Positions 1 through 8,587 of a DNA stretch of 64,000 bases are shown one piece after another (positions within the stretch are counted from its first letter, which is position 1; the number at the start of each line of letters is the position of its first letter). The notes under the pieces are model-generated. The model saw nothing but the letters and a program-made list of their open reading frames with translations. It was not told the DNA's origin and ran no database searches. The position numbers and the translations under genes are program-made. The DNA comes from JBGSMF01 sp964651475 (GTDB lineage: Bacteria > Chloroflexota > Anaerolineae > Fen-1058), in assembly GCA_964651475.1 (NCBI GenBank), contig CAZYXV010000003.1, positions 62,001-126,000 on the forward strand. The letters are read 5' to 3'.

Positions 1-162
1 GCTCAAGCAGGTCAAATCGCTAACGCGGGCGCGCATCGGGATCGAATCAAGCACCGCGACCATGACATACAATCCAAAAGTCGCCAGGCAAATGAGGCTC
101 GACAACAGCAGTAGGCTGCGCTTGTGACGCACGTAATACGTCAATGGAGATAATGGGTTCAC
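1..162 (-). CDS. ABC transporter permease, FtsX/MacB type (N-terminal fragment)
   Basis: The frame stays open from a GTG at 162 to the window edge, giving 54 residues that begin VNPLSPLTYYVRHKRS and continue into one hydrophobic helix (about residues 18-40). A short basic cytoplasmic N-terminus followed by a transmembrane segment and the start of an extracytoplasmic domain is typical of MacB/FtsX-family permeases. The gene lies 67 bp downstream of a LolD/MacB-type ATPase on the same strand, so the two probably form one transporter. The start codon has only a weak upstream Shine-Dalgarno. Everything after residue 54 lies outside the window, so substrate and exact subfamily cannot be judged. 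Confidence 0.6.
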   Translation of the reverse strand, partial: MNPLSPLTYYVRHKRSLLLLSSLICLATFGLYVMVAVLDSIPMRARVSDLTCLS

Positions 163-229
163 GTTTACACCTACTTTCTGAGTGGCGCGGTCGTAGGCCG
201 GCCACAGCAGGGATTCTCAGCGCCTCGCG

Positions 230-916
230 CTACCCATTCTGGGCGGCGTTTGCCAGCCGATCCTTGACCTGGGCCACCTGCCCGTCGCGGATTGTGATGA
301 CCAGGTCAGCCTCGCTTAGAATTTCCGGGTTGTGCGTGACGGCGATCAGGCTGCCCTGCTCGCGGTAACCGCGCAGCAAAGCCATCACCTGCAATCCCGT
401 ATGCCGGTCCAGCAGCCCCGTCGGCTCGTCGGCAAAGATGACGCGCGGACGATGGATCATTGCGCGCGCAATCGCCACTCGCTGTCGCTCGCCGCCCGAA
501 AGCTCGTAGGGAAAGCGATGCAGCTTGTCGCCCATTCCCAGGTCAGCCAGCAGCGCCCTGGCCTGCCCGGCGTGGGCCTTGTCTTGCATCGGCGCGGAAA
601 CCATCACGTTTTCCAGCGCGGTCAGGTAGTTGATGAGAAAGTGCTGTTGGAAAACAAAGCCAAACTCGGTGCGCCGCAGCGCCACGCGATCGCGCTCCGC
701 CATCTTGCTGTAGGCGCGGCCATCCAGGTAAATCTCACCTTTGGTCACCGGCCGCAGGCCGCTGAGCAGATAGAGCAGCGAGCTTTTACCAGAACCCGAA
801 GGCCCCAAGATGCCGATAAACTGGTGCTCCTGGATCATGACCGAGATATCGTGCACGGCATCTAGCGTGGCCTCACCATCTTTGTACGTAAGCGTCACGT
901 GTTCTGCTTGTAACAT
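230..916 (-). CDS. ABC transporter ATP-binding protein, LolD/MacB family
   Basis: This is a 228-aa nucleotide-binding subunit expected to power an FtsX/MacB-type permease at the inner face of the membrane. Walker A (GPSGSGKSS, about residue 38), a Q-loop (FQQHF), the ABC signature (LSGGERQR, about 139), Walker B (VIFADEPTG, about 160) and the H-loop (VTHN) are all present. The open frame runs upstream to 1033, but I chose the ATG at 916 because GGGAGG sits just ahead of it and the protein then starts with the usual strand (MLQAEHVTLTYKDG). The permease fragment follows on the same strand. Upstream is a divergent two-component pair that may control this transporter, an arrangement common for peptide-stress exporters; that link is inference. 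Confidence 0.88.
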   Translation of the reverse strand: MLQAEHVTLTYKDGEATLDAVHDISVMIQEHQFIGILGPSGSGKSSLLYLLSGLRPVTKGEIYLDGRAYSKMAERDRVALRRTEFGFVFQQHFLINYLTALENVMVSAPMQDKAHAGQARALLADLGMGDKLHRFPYELSGGERQRVAIARAMIHRPRVIFADEPTGLLDRHTGLQVMALLRGYREQGSLIAVTHNPEILSEADLVITIRDGQVAQVKDRLANAAQNG

Positions 917-1061
917 AAATTCCTCCCCAAGAACGCGGATTGTTTTTCCATCTACTATCATATACGCTCTTACCCGCATTTGTCTATAGGCGCGCGTCAC
1001 CTTGCAGTTGTGACGGCCATCATGCCGCACCATGACAGTGTCATGGCGAGCTATTGGTCAT

Positions 1062-1090
1062 TTGTACAAGTACTGTCATTAAGCTATAAT
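1062..1090 (+). promoter_or_regulatory. Sigma-70-like promoter for the NarL/HK pair
   Basis: TTGTAC at 1062-1067 and a perfect TATAAT at 1085-1090 are separated by 17 bp. The predicted transcript start is near 1097, leaving a leader of about 40 nt before the response-regulator ATG at 1137. Confidence 0.55.
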
Positions 1091-1136
1091 CGGGAAGCTG
1101 CAGGTGTGATGGGAAGAGATTTGTTAGCAGAAAGAG

Positions 1137-1769
1137 ATGAGCATGATTCGTGTTGTAGTGGTAGACGACCACCCTCACGTCGCCATTGCCTTGCGGGCAT
1201 TGCTGGAAAAAACACCTGATATTCAATTGGTGGCCGAGTCGCGGCGTGGAGGTGAGGTAAACGCGCTGGTGCGCCAGACACGCCCCGATGTGCTGTTGCT
1301 CGACGTGTTTATCGAGCCTGAATTTGACGCGCTGTCTGTGGTGCGCCGGCTGCGGGCCGATTTTCCCCATCTCAAAATTTGCTTGCTCAGCGCCTACATC
1401 GAGCCGGCGTGCGTGCACGATCTGCTGCAAGCCGGCGTTTACGGTTACATTTTAAAAGACGACGATTACATTTCACGCATTGACGCCATCATACGCGAGT
1501 TGGCCGCCGGCCAGGTTTACCTCAGCCCGCAGGCCTACGAAGCCCTGGCGCAGGCCACCCGCGCGGCGGGAACCGAGCAGCCGCTTTCAGAACGCGAGAT
1601 TGAGATCCTTCGCCTGGCCCGGCGCGGCTTGCCCAACCCGCAGATTGCCCAGTCGTTGCACATCTCGGCGGGCACCGTGCGCAATCACCTTTGCTCTATC
1701 TATAACAAGTTGGGCGTCCACAATCGCCACGAGGCGCTCCAGGCAGCCTCCGAACGCCGCCTGATTTGA
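1137..1769 (+). CDS. Response regulator, NarL/FixJ family
   Basis: A 210-aa DNA-binding response regulator. The receiver domain (residues 1-125) has the acidic pair D10/D11 and the phospho-acceptor D56 in VLLLDVF. A LuxR-type helix-turn-helix follows (about 148-205: LSEREIEILRLARRGLPNPQ, then the recognition helix region SAGTVRNHL). The switch lysine is visible in YILKDDD. The ATG at 1137 has a purine-rich stretch (AGCAGAAAGAG) just upstream. The partner histidine kinase starts 6 bp after the stop, so the pair is cotranscribed. It lies divergent from the MacB-type ATPase gene, which is its most likely nearby target. Confidence 0.92.
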   Translation: MSMIRVVVVDDHPHVAIALRALLEKTPDIQLVAESRRGGEVNALVRQTRPDVLLLDVFIEPEFDALSVVRRLRADFPHLKICLLSAYIEPACVHDLLQAGVYGYILKDDDYISRIDAIIRELAAGQVYLSPQAYEALAQATRAAGTEQPLSEREIEILRLARRGLPNPQIAQSLHISAGTVRNHLCSIYNKLGVHNRHEALQAASERRLI

Positions 1770-1775
1770 GACGAT

Positions 1776-3014
1776 ATGGACCAAATCGCCTATTTGATCG
1801 CAGGCCTGATGCTAGGCTGGCTCACGCTGGCGGTGGGACATTTACTTTACCGGCGCGCCCGTACGTGGTGGAATGTGCAACGCTATGGAACGCCGCTCGA
1901 CCACACGGGTCTTTTGGGAGAATTTGGCCGCAAAATGAGCGGGGCGCAAGATCGCAAGACGCTGGGGCAACTGTTCGCCGCCGAATTGCCGCGCGCATTG
2001 CAAGTAGAGCGATCTATGTTATTGCTGCCGGAAGCATACGACCTCATACCCATCGAGGCAGGCGAGTCGTGTCTGCGTGTGCCCATCAGCCACGCCGCTG
2101 TGCGTTGGGTGGCCTCGGCCGGCGAGGCGCAAAGAGCGGACCAAGGCCAACTGAACGAATTGATCCGGCAAGGGCGCGACGGTTTGAGTTGGGCGCAAGT
2201 GTGGGTGCCCTTGATGCGCGGGACGGTTTTACATGGGTTGTGGCTGCTTGGCCCGCGCGGCAACAAACTGCACTATTCGCCCCGCGACCTCGACTGGCTC
2301 ACGGCTATCGGGCGTCAGGCGGCCATGGTATTGGAAACGCTCCGCTATGCCGAACAAGAGCGGCAAACTGCCTCTGGGATACGGGCGCTCTATCGCCAGG
2401 TAGTCACGGCGCAAGAGGTGGAACGAGGCAGGCTGGCGCGCGAATTGCACGATGGGCTGCTGCAAGACCTGTGCGCCGTGACCCGCGACCTCAAGTCACT
2501 GGAAGCTCAGCCCGACACGGCCCTGCCGCGCTTGCCAGACCTGGCGACGCGCTCCGGCGAAATGGTTCAGGCCCTACGGGCCATTTGCAATGATCTGCGC
2601 CCGCCGCTCTTGCAGCACGATTTGATCTCGGCGCTCCGGGGATTGGTCGAACAACTCGACAAGCGCACTGTGCAGCCGATTTACATTCAAATCGAGGCCG
2701 CAGAACTGCGCTTGCCAGACGACGCGGCGCTGGCTATCTTTCGCATCACACAGGAAGCTTTGCACAACGCCATACAGCACGCCGACGCTTCCGAAATTGC
2801 CGTTCGGTTAACGCAATATCCTGACCGGCTGCGTCTCACGGTAACCGACGACGGGCGAGGAATCGAGGGCGGCGTGGAACCCGCGCGCTTTGTATCCCAG
2901 GGACACTTTGGGTTGGCTGGGATGCACGAACGCGCGGCAATGATTGGGGGCCAATTAAAAGTACAGACAGCGGTTGACTATGGCACCGTATTGGTTTTAG
3001 AATTGCCACAGTAA
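1776..3014 (+). CDS. Sensor histidine kinase, HisKA_3 (NarX/DesK-like) class
   Basis: A 412-aa kinase paired with the NarL-type regulator just upstream. One N-terminal membrane helix (residues 3-24) is followed by a GAF-like segment (about 45-195). The dimerisation/phosphotransfer helix contains ARELHDGLLQDL, with the phospho-His near residue 225; the HDGxxQ pattern is diagnostic of HisKA_3. The HATPase_c domain has an N-box (ALHNAIQHA) and G1 box (VTDDGRGI, about residue 357). With a single membrane span and no periplasmic domain, the signal is probably sensed in the cytoplasm or membrane. The GAF assignment rests on position and general pattern and is less certain than the kinase core. Confidence 0.9.
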   Translation: MDQIAYLIAGLMLGWLTLAVGHLLYRRARTWWNVQRYGTPLDHTGLLGEFGRKMSGAQDRKTLGQLFAAELPRALQVERSMLLLPEAYDLIPIEAGESCLRVPISHAAVRWVASAGEAQRADQGQLNELIRQGRDGLSWAQVWVPLMRGTVLHGLWLLGPRGNKLHYSPRDLDWLTAIGRQAAMVLETLRYAEQERQTASGIRALYRQVVTAQEVERGRLARELHDGLLQDLCAVTRDLKSLEAQPDTALPRLPDLATRSGEMVQALRAICNDLRPPLLQHDLISALRGLVEQLDKRTVQPIYIQIEAAELRLPDDAALAIFRITQEALHNAIQHADASEIAVRLTQYPDRLRLTVTDDGRGIEGGVEPARFVSQGHFGLAGMHERAAMIGGQLKVQTAVDYGTVLVLELPQ

Positions 3015-3016
3015 CT

Positions 3017-3068
3017 TGCTCAGCATCCTGAGCGGAACGTAGTAAAGTCGAAGGATGCGGGCTGAGCA
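3017..3068. repeat. Long intergenic hairpin, CATCCTGAGC...TCGAAGGATG family
   Basis: Outer arms TGCTCAGC (3017-3024) and GCTGAGCA (3061-3068) enclose a second pairing of GCATCCT with AGGATGC. It lies between the kinase and the ABC-2 operon and could terminate the kinase transcript. The core matches hairpins at 25654, 31327, 31373, 33886 and 33939. Confidence 0.6.
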
Positions 3069-3094
3069 GTCACCTGTCACACAAAATATAGACC

Positions 3095-4042
3095 ATGAAC
3101 ACAAATCACATCGCCATTCAAGTAACGAACCTGCACAAATCCTTTGCCGAGATCAAGGCCGTGCAGGGCGTCAGTTTCGACGTCCAGCAAGGTGAGATTT
3201 TTAGCCTGCTTGGGCCTAACGGGGCAGGCAAAACCACCACCATTTCCATGCTGGCCACTCTGCTGCGCCCGGACGAAGGCGACGCCGCCGTGATGGGGCG
3301 CTCGATCCGGCGCGATCCCATGGCCGTCAAGTCTGTGTTGGGCGTAGTGCCGCAAGAAATCGCCCTGTACGAGGATTTGTCTGCCCGCGAGAACCTCTTC
3401 TTTTGGGGCAAGATGTACGGCTTGCGCGGCAAGGCTCTGAGACAGCGTGTAGACGAGGTATTGGACGTCATCAGCCTGGCAGACCGTCAAAAGGACCGCG
3501 TGTCCAAGTTCTCGGGCGGGATGAAACGGCGCGTCAACATTGGCATTGCTCTGTTGCACAAGCCGCTCGTCGTCTACATGGACGAGCCGACAGTGGGCAT
3601 TGACCCCCAATCGCGGCGCAATATTCTGGATAGCGTGGTGGCGCTCAAGGAGCAAGGTATGACGGTGCTCTATACCACTCACTACATGGAAGAGGCGCAG
3701 GAACTTTCGGACCACATTGCCATCATGGATCACGGCAAACTCATCGCCTGCGGCACGCACGAAGAGCTGGTGCGGCTGGTGGGGCAGCAGACGCGCATTG
3801 ACCTGACTCTCAACGTGGAAGCGGAGCGCGTGTTGGAAGCCTGGCAAACCATCGAGGGAGTCTCGCGCGTCTGGGTGGAAGAAGGCCAACTCACTGTGCT
3901 GGCGGAAGATAGCAACCTGGTCTTGCCGCGCCTGTTCGAGGCCGCCACAGGCCGCGCGGCGCGCATCACCTCGGTGGACATCCGCGAGCCAAACCTGGAA
4001 GCCGTGTTCCTGCACCTGACGGGCAGGGCTTTGCGGGACTAG
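3095..4042 (+). CDS. ABC-2 type exporter ATP-binding protein (DrrA/CcmA-like)
   Basis: A 315-aa ATPase for an ABC-2 exporter. It has Walker A (GPNGAGKTT), signature (FSGGMKRRVN), Walker B (VVYMDEPTVGIDPQSRR) and the H-loop (TTHYMEEAQELSDH). The last 80 or so residues form the C-terminal extension typical of DrrA-like exporters rather than importers. It is the first gene of a three-gene operon: permeases follow after 4 bp and 8 bp. The ATG at 3095 lacks a good Shine-Dalgarno. Substrate cannot be told from sequence; drug, lipid or peptide export are all possible. Confidence 0.9.
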   Translation: MNTNHIAIQVTNLHKSFAEIKAVQGVSFDVQQGEIFSLLGPNGAGKTTTISMLATLLRPDEGDAAVMGRSIRRDPMAVKSVLGVVPQEIALYEDLSARENLFFWGKMYGLRGKALRQRVDEVLDVISLADRQKDRVSKFSGGMKRRVNIGIALLHKPLVVYMDEPTVGIDPQSRRNILDSVVALKEQGMTVLYTTHYMEEAQELSDHIAIMDHGKLIACGTHEELVRLVGQQTRIDLTLNVEAERVLEAWQTIEGVSRVWVEEGQLTVLAEDSNLVLPRLFEAATGRAARITSVDIREPNLEAVFLHLTGRALRD

Positions 4043-4046
4043 CCAA

Positions 4047-5393
4047 ATGAAAATTCTCGACATCGCCTTAAACGATATGGTGCGTTCTTTTCGCAGCGCG
4101 TTCGCGGTTGTGTTCATGTTTGCCATCCCGCTGTTGGTGACGGGGATGTTTTATTTCATGTTTGGCAACATTACTGGCGGCGAGTTCAGCCTGCCCCGAA
4201 CAAAGGTCGTCATTGCCAATCTGGACGAAGGCGGCCCCCGCTTTCAGGTCAGCGCCAAGAACATTCCCGGCGGCGTGAACGCGCGCACGATGGGCGAACT
4301 GGTCGTCAGCATACTGCAAAGCGAGGAGATGGCGAGCCTGGTGGAGGTCTCGCTTGTCCCCAACGCCCAGGCGGCCCGCGCCGCAGTGGACGAGCAGGCA
4401 GCTCAGGTCGCCATCATGATCCCGCCCGATTTCTCTCGCCAGTTTGCCGATCCCGACGGGCAGGCCGCCATCGAGTTTTACCAGGATCCCACCTTGACCA
4501 TCGGGCCGGAAATCATACGCTCAATCCTCAACCGCTTTATGGATGGGATGTCGGGCGTCAAAATCGCCATAGATGTTTTCTTGGACGAGGCCGCCCCCAG
4601 CGATTATGGCCTGATTGGGCAGGTTATTCAGCAATATATGGATGTCTCGCTGGTGCAGACGGAGGACCTGAGCGCCGCGCTGCTCGACGTAAAGCGGGCC
4701 GCGCCCGGCGCCGTGCCGGCCTCGCAAGAAAGCGGCTCGCAAGCGAGCGGCTCGCAAGCGAGTGGCTCGCAGACGAGCGATAACCAGTTGACTCGCATGC
4801 TCGGCTCTATCATGGGCGGGATGATGATTTTTTACGCTTTTTTCACAGGCTCTTCCACAGCGCAGAGCATTCTCAAAGAAGAAGAAGAACATACCTTGCC
4901 GCGCCTGTTCACCACGCCCACGCCGCAAGCCGTCATCCTGAGCGGCAAATTCTTGGCCGTCTTTTTGACTGTGCTGGTGCAGGTGACTGTGCTGATTGTT
5001 GTCGCGCGCCTGATCTTTGGCATTCAATGGGGCGCGCCAGGGCCGGTGGCGCTGACAGCGGCCGGGATTGTGCTCACCGCCTCGACGTCTGGCATCTGCC
5101 TCAATTCGTTTCTCAAAAACACCCGGCAGAGCGGCGTGATTTTTGGCGGCGTGCTGAGCATGACGGGCATGCTCGGCATGATCAGCATCTTTGCGGTGAA
5201 TTCACCCGCTGCCGCGCGCCTGGGCGATACCGTTTCGCTGCTGGTGCCGCAGGGGTGGGCAGTGCGGGGCTTGGTTCAGGCAGCGAACGGCGCGGGGATG
5301 GAAAAAGTGGGACTGACGGGGCTGGCGATGCTGGCGTGGAGCGCGGCCTTTTTCGCCATCGGCGTGTGGCGCTTTAACAAACGGTACGCATAG
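4047..5393 (+). CDS. ABC-2 type permease (first of two)
   Basis: A 448-aa membrane subunit with the ABC-2 layout: one N-terminal helix (about residues 15-35), a large extracytoplasmic domain (about 40-245), then five or six helices from FYAFFTGSSTAQSIL to the C-terminus. The extracytoplasmic domain ends in a Gly-Ser-Gln-Ala-Ser repeat (about residues 227-245) that looks like a flexible linker and comes from a 15-bp tandem repeat. The start codon lies 4 bp after the ATPase stop. Together with the next permease it probably forms a heterodimeric channel. Confidence 0.85.
   Translation: MKILDIALNDMVRSFRSAFAVVFMFAIPLLVTGMFYFMFGNITGGEFSLPRTKVVIANLDEGGPRFQVSAKNIPGGVNARTMGELVVSILQSEEMASLVEVSLVPNAQAARAAVDEQAAQVAIMIPPDFSRQFADPDGQAAIEFYQDPTLTIGPEIIRSILNRFMDGMSGVKIAIDVFLDEAAPSDYGLIGQVIQQYMDVSLVQTEDLSAALLDVKRAAPGAVPASQESGSQASGSQASGSQTSDNQLTRMLGSIMGGMMIFYAFFTGSSTAQSILKEEEEHTLPRLFTTPTPQAVILSGKFLAVFLTVLVQVTVLIVVARLIFGIQWGAPGPVALTAAGIVLTASTSGICLNSFLKNTRQSGVIFGGVLSMTGMLGMISIFAVNSPAAARLGDTVSLLVPQGWAVRGLVQAANGAGMEKVGLTGLAMLAWSAAFFAIGVWRFNKRYA
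4734..4778 (+). repeat. 15-bp tandem repeat inside a permease gene
   Basis: Three units of GGCTCGCAAGCGAGC (the second and third slightly diverged) lie in frame and encode repeated Gly-Ser-Gln-Ala-Ser. The unit is itself nearly palindromic (GCTCGC/GCGAGC). Copy number could vary without breaking the frame. Confidence 0.8.
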
Positions 5394-5401
5394 GTATTGC
5401 C

Positions 5402-6607
5402 ATGATCCGCATCCTGGACATTGCTCTCAAAGACCTGCTGCAACTCGTGCGCGAGCGCAGCACCTTTCTGTTCTTGCTCATCATGCCAATTGCTTTTACC
5501 TTGCTGTTTGGCTATGCCTTTGGCGGATTCAGCGGCGGCGCATCAGACTCTCGCCTGCCCGTTGGTTATCTGGATCAAGATTACAGTTGGCTCAGCAAAG
5601 AGCTGGGGGGGCTGTTGGCTAACTCGGCCATCATACGCCTGGATCAAGGCAACGCCGACTCGGCGTCTGGTCTGGAGCAATTGGTCGCCAATGACAAACT
5701 GGCCGCCGCCATCGTCGTCCCGAAAGGCTATGGCAAGGCTACCCTGGCCGGCAAACCCGCCCGGCTCACGCTGATTGCGGATACATCCACTGCCGTGGGA
5801 ACGACAGTCCAGGCCGAAGCAATAGCTGCCGCCAATCGGCTGGATAGCGCGGTGCGCACGGCGATTATTATGGAAGACGTCCTCGGGGATCGGGCGCCGT
5901 TCAATTACGCCTTTGAGCAGGCTCTATCTGCCTGGGAACAGCCGCCCATCGCCGTCACCGAAACGAGCAGTCCCGCCGTGCAAAGCAAACAGCAAGATAA
6001 CGGGAACGAATCATTGGCGCACACGTCGCCCGGCATGATGCTGCAATTCGCCATCGCCAGCCTGCTGACCGCCGCGCAGGTCATTGTCACCGAACGCAAA
6101 TCGCGCGCTTTGCAGCGGCTGCTGACGACGGCCACCCGTCGGGTTCACATCTTGCTTGGGCACTATCTGGCGATTTTCAGCCTCATCTTTTGCCAGTTCC
6201 TCTTGCTCATCCTTTTTGGATGGCTGGCGCTCAAGGTGGATTACGCGCGCGAGGCGGGCGCGACCTTGCTGATAGCCTTTAGCGCCGCCCTGGGCATCTC
6301 TGCGATGGGATTGTTCATTGGCGTCCTGGCAAGAAGCGAGGAACAGGCCATTTCTTTTTCGCTCATCTCCATGTTTGTGCTATCCGGGCTGGGTGGGGCG
6401 TGGGTGCCGTTGGAGGTGACCGGCGCAACATTTCGGGCCATCGGGCACCTCTCGCCGGTGGCCTGGGCGATGGACGGATTCAAGAACAATATCGTGCGCG
6501 GCCTGGGCGTAGAATCCGTGCTGCTCCCTGCGGCTGCCTTGATTGGCTACGCGGCGTTGTTCTTTTGTCTGGCCGTCTGGCGATTTTGGGGCAGCGAAGA
6601 ACGCTGA
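5402..6607 (+). CDS. ABC-2 type permease (second of two)
   Basis: A 401-aa membrane subunit. It begins with MIRILDIALKDLLQLVRERS, the usual ABC-2 amphipathic start, then a first helix (about residues 20-38), an extracytoplasmic domain (about 45-210) and a C-terminal block of five helices. The segment near ALQRLLTTATRR matches the conserved cytoplasmic coupling region of ABC-2 permeases. The gene starts 8 bp after the first permease, so all three proteins are likely made from one transcript. Confidence 0.85.
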   Translation: MIRILDIALKDLLQLVRERSTFLFLLIMPIAFTLLFGYAFGGFSGGASDSRLPVGYLDQDYSWLSKELGGLLANSAIIRLDQGNADSASGLEQLVANDKLAAAIVVPKGYGKATLAGKPARLTLIADTSTAVGTTVQAEAIAAANRLDSAVRTAIIMEDVLGDRAPFNYAFEQALSAWEQPPIAVTETSSPAVQSKQQDNGNESLAHTSPGMMLQFAIASLLTAAQVIVTERKSRALQRLLTTATRRVHILLGHYLAIFSLIFCQFLLLILFGWLALKVDYAREAGATLLIAFSAALGISAMGLFIGVLARSEEQAISFSLISMFVLSGLGGAWVPLEVTGATFRAIGHLSPVAWAMDGFKNNIVRGLGVESVLLPAAALIGYAALFFCLAVWRFWGSEER

Positions 6608-6610
6608 TGG

Positions 6611-6638
6611 TTGCAACTTTACCCGGTCGTGATACAAT
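6611..6638 (+). promoter_or_regulatory. Promoter of the YigZ-family gene, apparently leaderless
   Basis: TTGCAA (6611-6616) and TACAAT (6633-6638) are 16 bp apart. The ATG at 6645 begins 7 nt after the -10 box, exactly where transcription is expected to start. There is no Shine-Dalgarno. Confidence 0.5.
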
Positions 6639-6644
6639 CGACGC

Positions 6645-7259
6645 ATGAACTCGACCCGTTATCCTATCCCGGCTGGCCCTCATCGCCTGGAAACTGTCGT
6701 CGTCAATTCGCGTTTTATCGCGACTGCCGGACCAGCCCCCAGCGTGGTAGAGGCGCAGGAATTTATTGCGCGCGTGCGGGCCGAGTTTCCCGACGCCACG
6801 CACAACGTCTACGCCTACCGCGTGGGCTATGGCAGCAGCGTGATTGACAGTTGCAGCGACGACGGGGAACCGCCCGGCACGGCCGGGCGCCCGGCGCTGG
6901 TAGTGGTGCAGAACAGCGGCCTGGGCGACGTGGCAGTCGTCATTACACGCTACTTTGGCGGGACCAAGCTCGGCACGGGCGGGTTGGTGCGCGCCTACAC
7001 GGGCGCCGCTCAACAAGTGCTGGCGGCGTTGCCGCGCGCCGAACGTGTAGAGACGCGCGCGGTAAAACTGACCGTGCCGTACAAGTTTTACGAAACACTC
7101 ACCCGGCTGGCGGCCGCGCACGATGGGCATATAGATCACGCGGAATTTTCTGCCGAGGTGACGATAGAACTTGTATTTCCCGTGGATCGCGTGGGCGACT
7201 TTGACGCGGCGCTGCGCCAGGCCTCGGGTGGAGAATTAGGGCTGCCAGGCGCGCCTTGA
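6645..7259 (+). CDS. YigZ/IMPACT family protein (UPF0029)
   Basis: A 204-aa protein with the two UPF0029 signatures: DDGEPPGTAGRPAL (about residues 76-89) and RYFGGTKLGTGGLVRAY (about 105-121). The C-terminal part (about 137-200) fits the small DUF1949-like ferredoxin fold seen in bacterial members. The eukaryotic relative IMPACT regulates translation through GCN1/GCN2; the bacterial role is not settled. It precedes metK by 37 bp on the same strand and may be cotranscribed with it. Its own promoter seems to give a leaderless mRNA. Confidence 0.9.
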   Translation: MNSTRYPIPAGPHRLETVVVNSRFIATAGPAPSVVEAQEFIARVRAEFPDATHNVYAYRVGYGSSVIDSCSDDGEPPGTAGRPALVVVQNSGLGDVAVVITRYFGGTKLGTGGLVRAYTGAAQQVLAALPRAERVETRAVKLTVPYKFYETLTRLAAAHDGHIDHAEFSAEVTIELVFPVDRVGDFDAALRQASGGELGLPGAP

Positions 7260-7296
7260 ATCGCTAAATCAAAAAATTTATGCAGGAGGATTTGTA

Positions 7297-8511
7297 GTGA
7301 GTACCAATTTCATGACGTCTCCCAAGTATTACCTGACATCGGAATCTGTGACGGAAGGGCACCCCGATAAAGTCTGCGACCAGATCTCGGACGCCATCCT
7401 GGACGCGATTATCGGAGACGACCCCGACGCGCGCGTGGCGTGCGAGTGCGCGGCGACGACGGGCATGATCGTCGTCATGGGTGAAATCACCACCACCACC
7501 TATGTGGAAATCGCCGATGTGGCGCGGCAAGTCATCAAGCGGATTGGCTACACGCGCGCCAAGTACGGCTTTGACGGCGACACGTGCGGCGTGATCGTCT
7601 CGATCCACGCCCAGTCGCCGGATATTGCGCTTGGCGTGGACAAGGCTCTGGAAGCCAAGCGAGGCGAGATGAGCGACTCTGAAATCGAGGCCATCGGCGC
7701 GGGCGACCAGGGCATGATGATCGGGTTCGCGTGCAACGAGACGCCCGAATATATGCCGCTGTCCATTTCGCTGGCGCACAAACTGACCGAGCGATTGGCA
7801 GAGATGCGCAAAAACAAAACCCTCAAATACCTGCGTCCCGACGGAAAATCCCAGGTGACGGTAGAATATAATCACGGCCGCCCCAGACGCGTGGATACGG
7901 TGGTGGTCTCAGCGCAGCATCATCCCGAAGCGACGCACGAGCAAATCACCCAAGACATCATCGAGCACGTCATCAGGCCCGTCATCCCGGCGGCGCTGCT
8001 GGACAAGGCCACTAAATACTATATCAATCCGACCGGGCGTTTCGTCATTGGCGGGCCGATGGGCGATTCTGGCCTGACCGGGCGCAAAATTATCGTGGAT
8101 ACGTATGGGGGCGTGGCGCGGCACGGAGGCGGCTGCTTTTCGGGCAAGGACCCCACAAAAGTAGATCGCTCCGGGGCGTACATGGCGCGTTACATTTGCA
8201 AGAATATGGTCGCGGCAGGTCTGGCCGAGCGGCTGGAATTACAGGTTTCTTATGCGATCGGCGTGGCGCGCCCGCTGTCCATTGCCGTCGAAACGTTTGG
8301 CACGAGCCGCTTTTCAAACGAGCAGTTGACGGGGTGGATCAACCAGTTCTTTGACCTGCGCCCGGCTGCCATTATCCGCGACCTGGATTTGCGCCGGCCC
8401 ATTTATCTCAAGACGGCTTCGTATGGGCATTTTGGCCGGAACGATCCAGACTTTACGTGGGAACGTTTGGACAAGGTGTCCGAGTTGAAAAAGGCCGCCG
8501 GGTTGGCCTGA
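7297..8511 (+). CDS. metK: S-adenosylmethionine synthetase
   Basis: Makes S-adenosylmethionine from methionine and ATP in the cytoplasm. At 404 aa it is standard length. Diagnostic motifs are GHPDKVCDQISDAILD near the N-terminus (catalytic His and metal ligands), GAGDQGMMIGFA (about 130) and GGPMGDSGLTGRKI (about 250) with the P-loop-like stretch. The start is GTG at 7297, preceded by a strong AGGAGG 6 nt upstream. I see no SAM riboswitch in the 37-bp gap before it. The product feeds several enzymes in this window that use SAM (two radical SAM proteins and one methyltransferase). Confidence 0.98.
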   Translation: MSTNFMTSPKYYLTSESVTEGHPDKVCDQISDAILDAIIGDDPDARVACECAATTGMIVVMGEITTTTYVEIADVARQVIKRIGYTRAKYGFDGDTCGVIVSIHAQSPDIALGVDKALEAKRGEMSDSEIEAIGAGDQGMMIGFACNETPEYMPLSISLAHKLTERLAEMRKNKTLKYLRPDGKSQVTVEYNHGRPRRVDTVVVSAQHHPEATHEQITQDIIEHVIRPVIPAALLDKATKYYINPTGRFVIGGPMGDSGLTGRKIIVDTYGGVARHGGGCFSGKDPTKVDRSGAYMARYICKNMVAAGLAERLELQVSYAIGVARPLSIAVETFGTSRFSNEQLTGWINQFFDLRPAAIIRDLDLRRPIYLKTASYGHFGRNDPDFTWERLDKVSELKKAAGLA

Positions 8512-8536
8512 ACACAAGCCGTTAATACTAAACGCA

Positions 8537-8567
8537 GATAGACAGGATGAAGCCCATCCTGTCTATC
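8537..8567. terminator. Bidirectional terminator between metK and the zinc-ribbon gene
   Basis: A perfect 13-bp stem (GATAGACAGGATG/CATCCTGTCTATC) with a 5-nt loop sits between two convergent genes. T- and A-rich tracts flank it but there is no long U-run. Confidence 0.65.
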
Positions 8568-8587
8568 TTGTTAAAAGATGACAAGTA

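Noticed and set aside
7260..7296. SAM riboswitch before metK
   Set aside because: The gap from the previous gene is only 37 bp, too short for a known SAM riboswitch, and holds just a ribosome-binding site.
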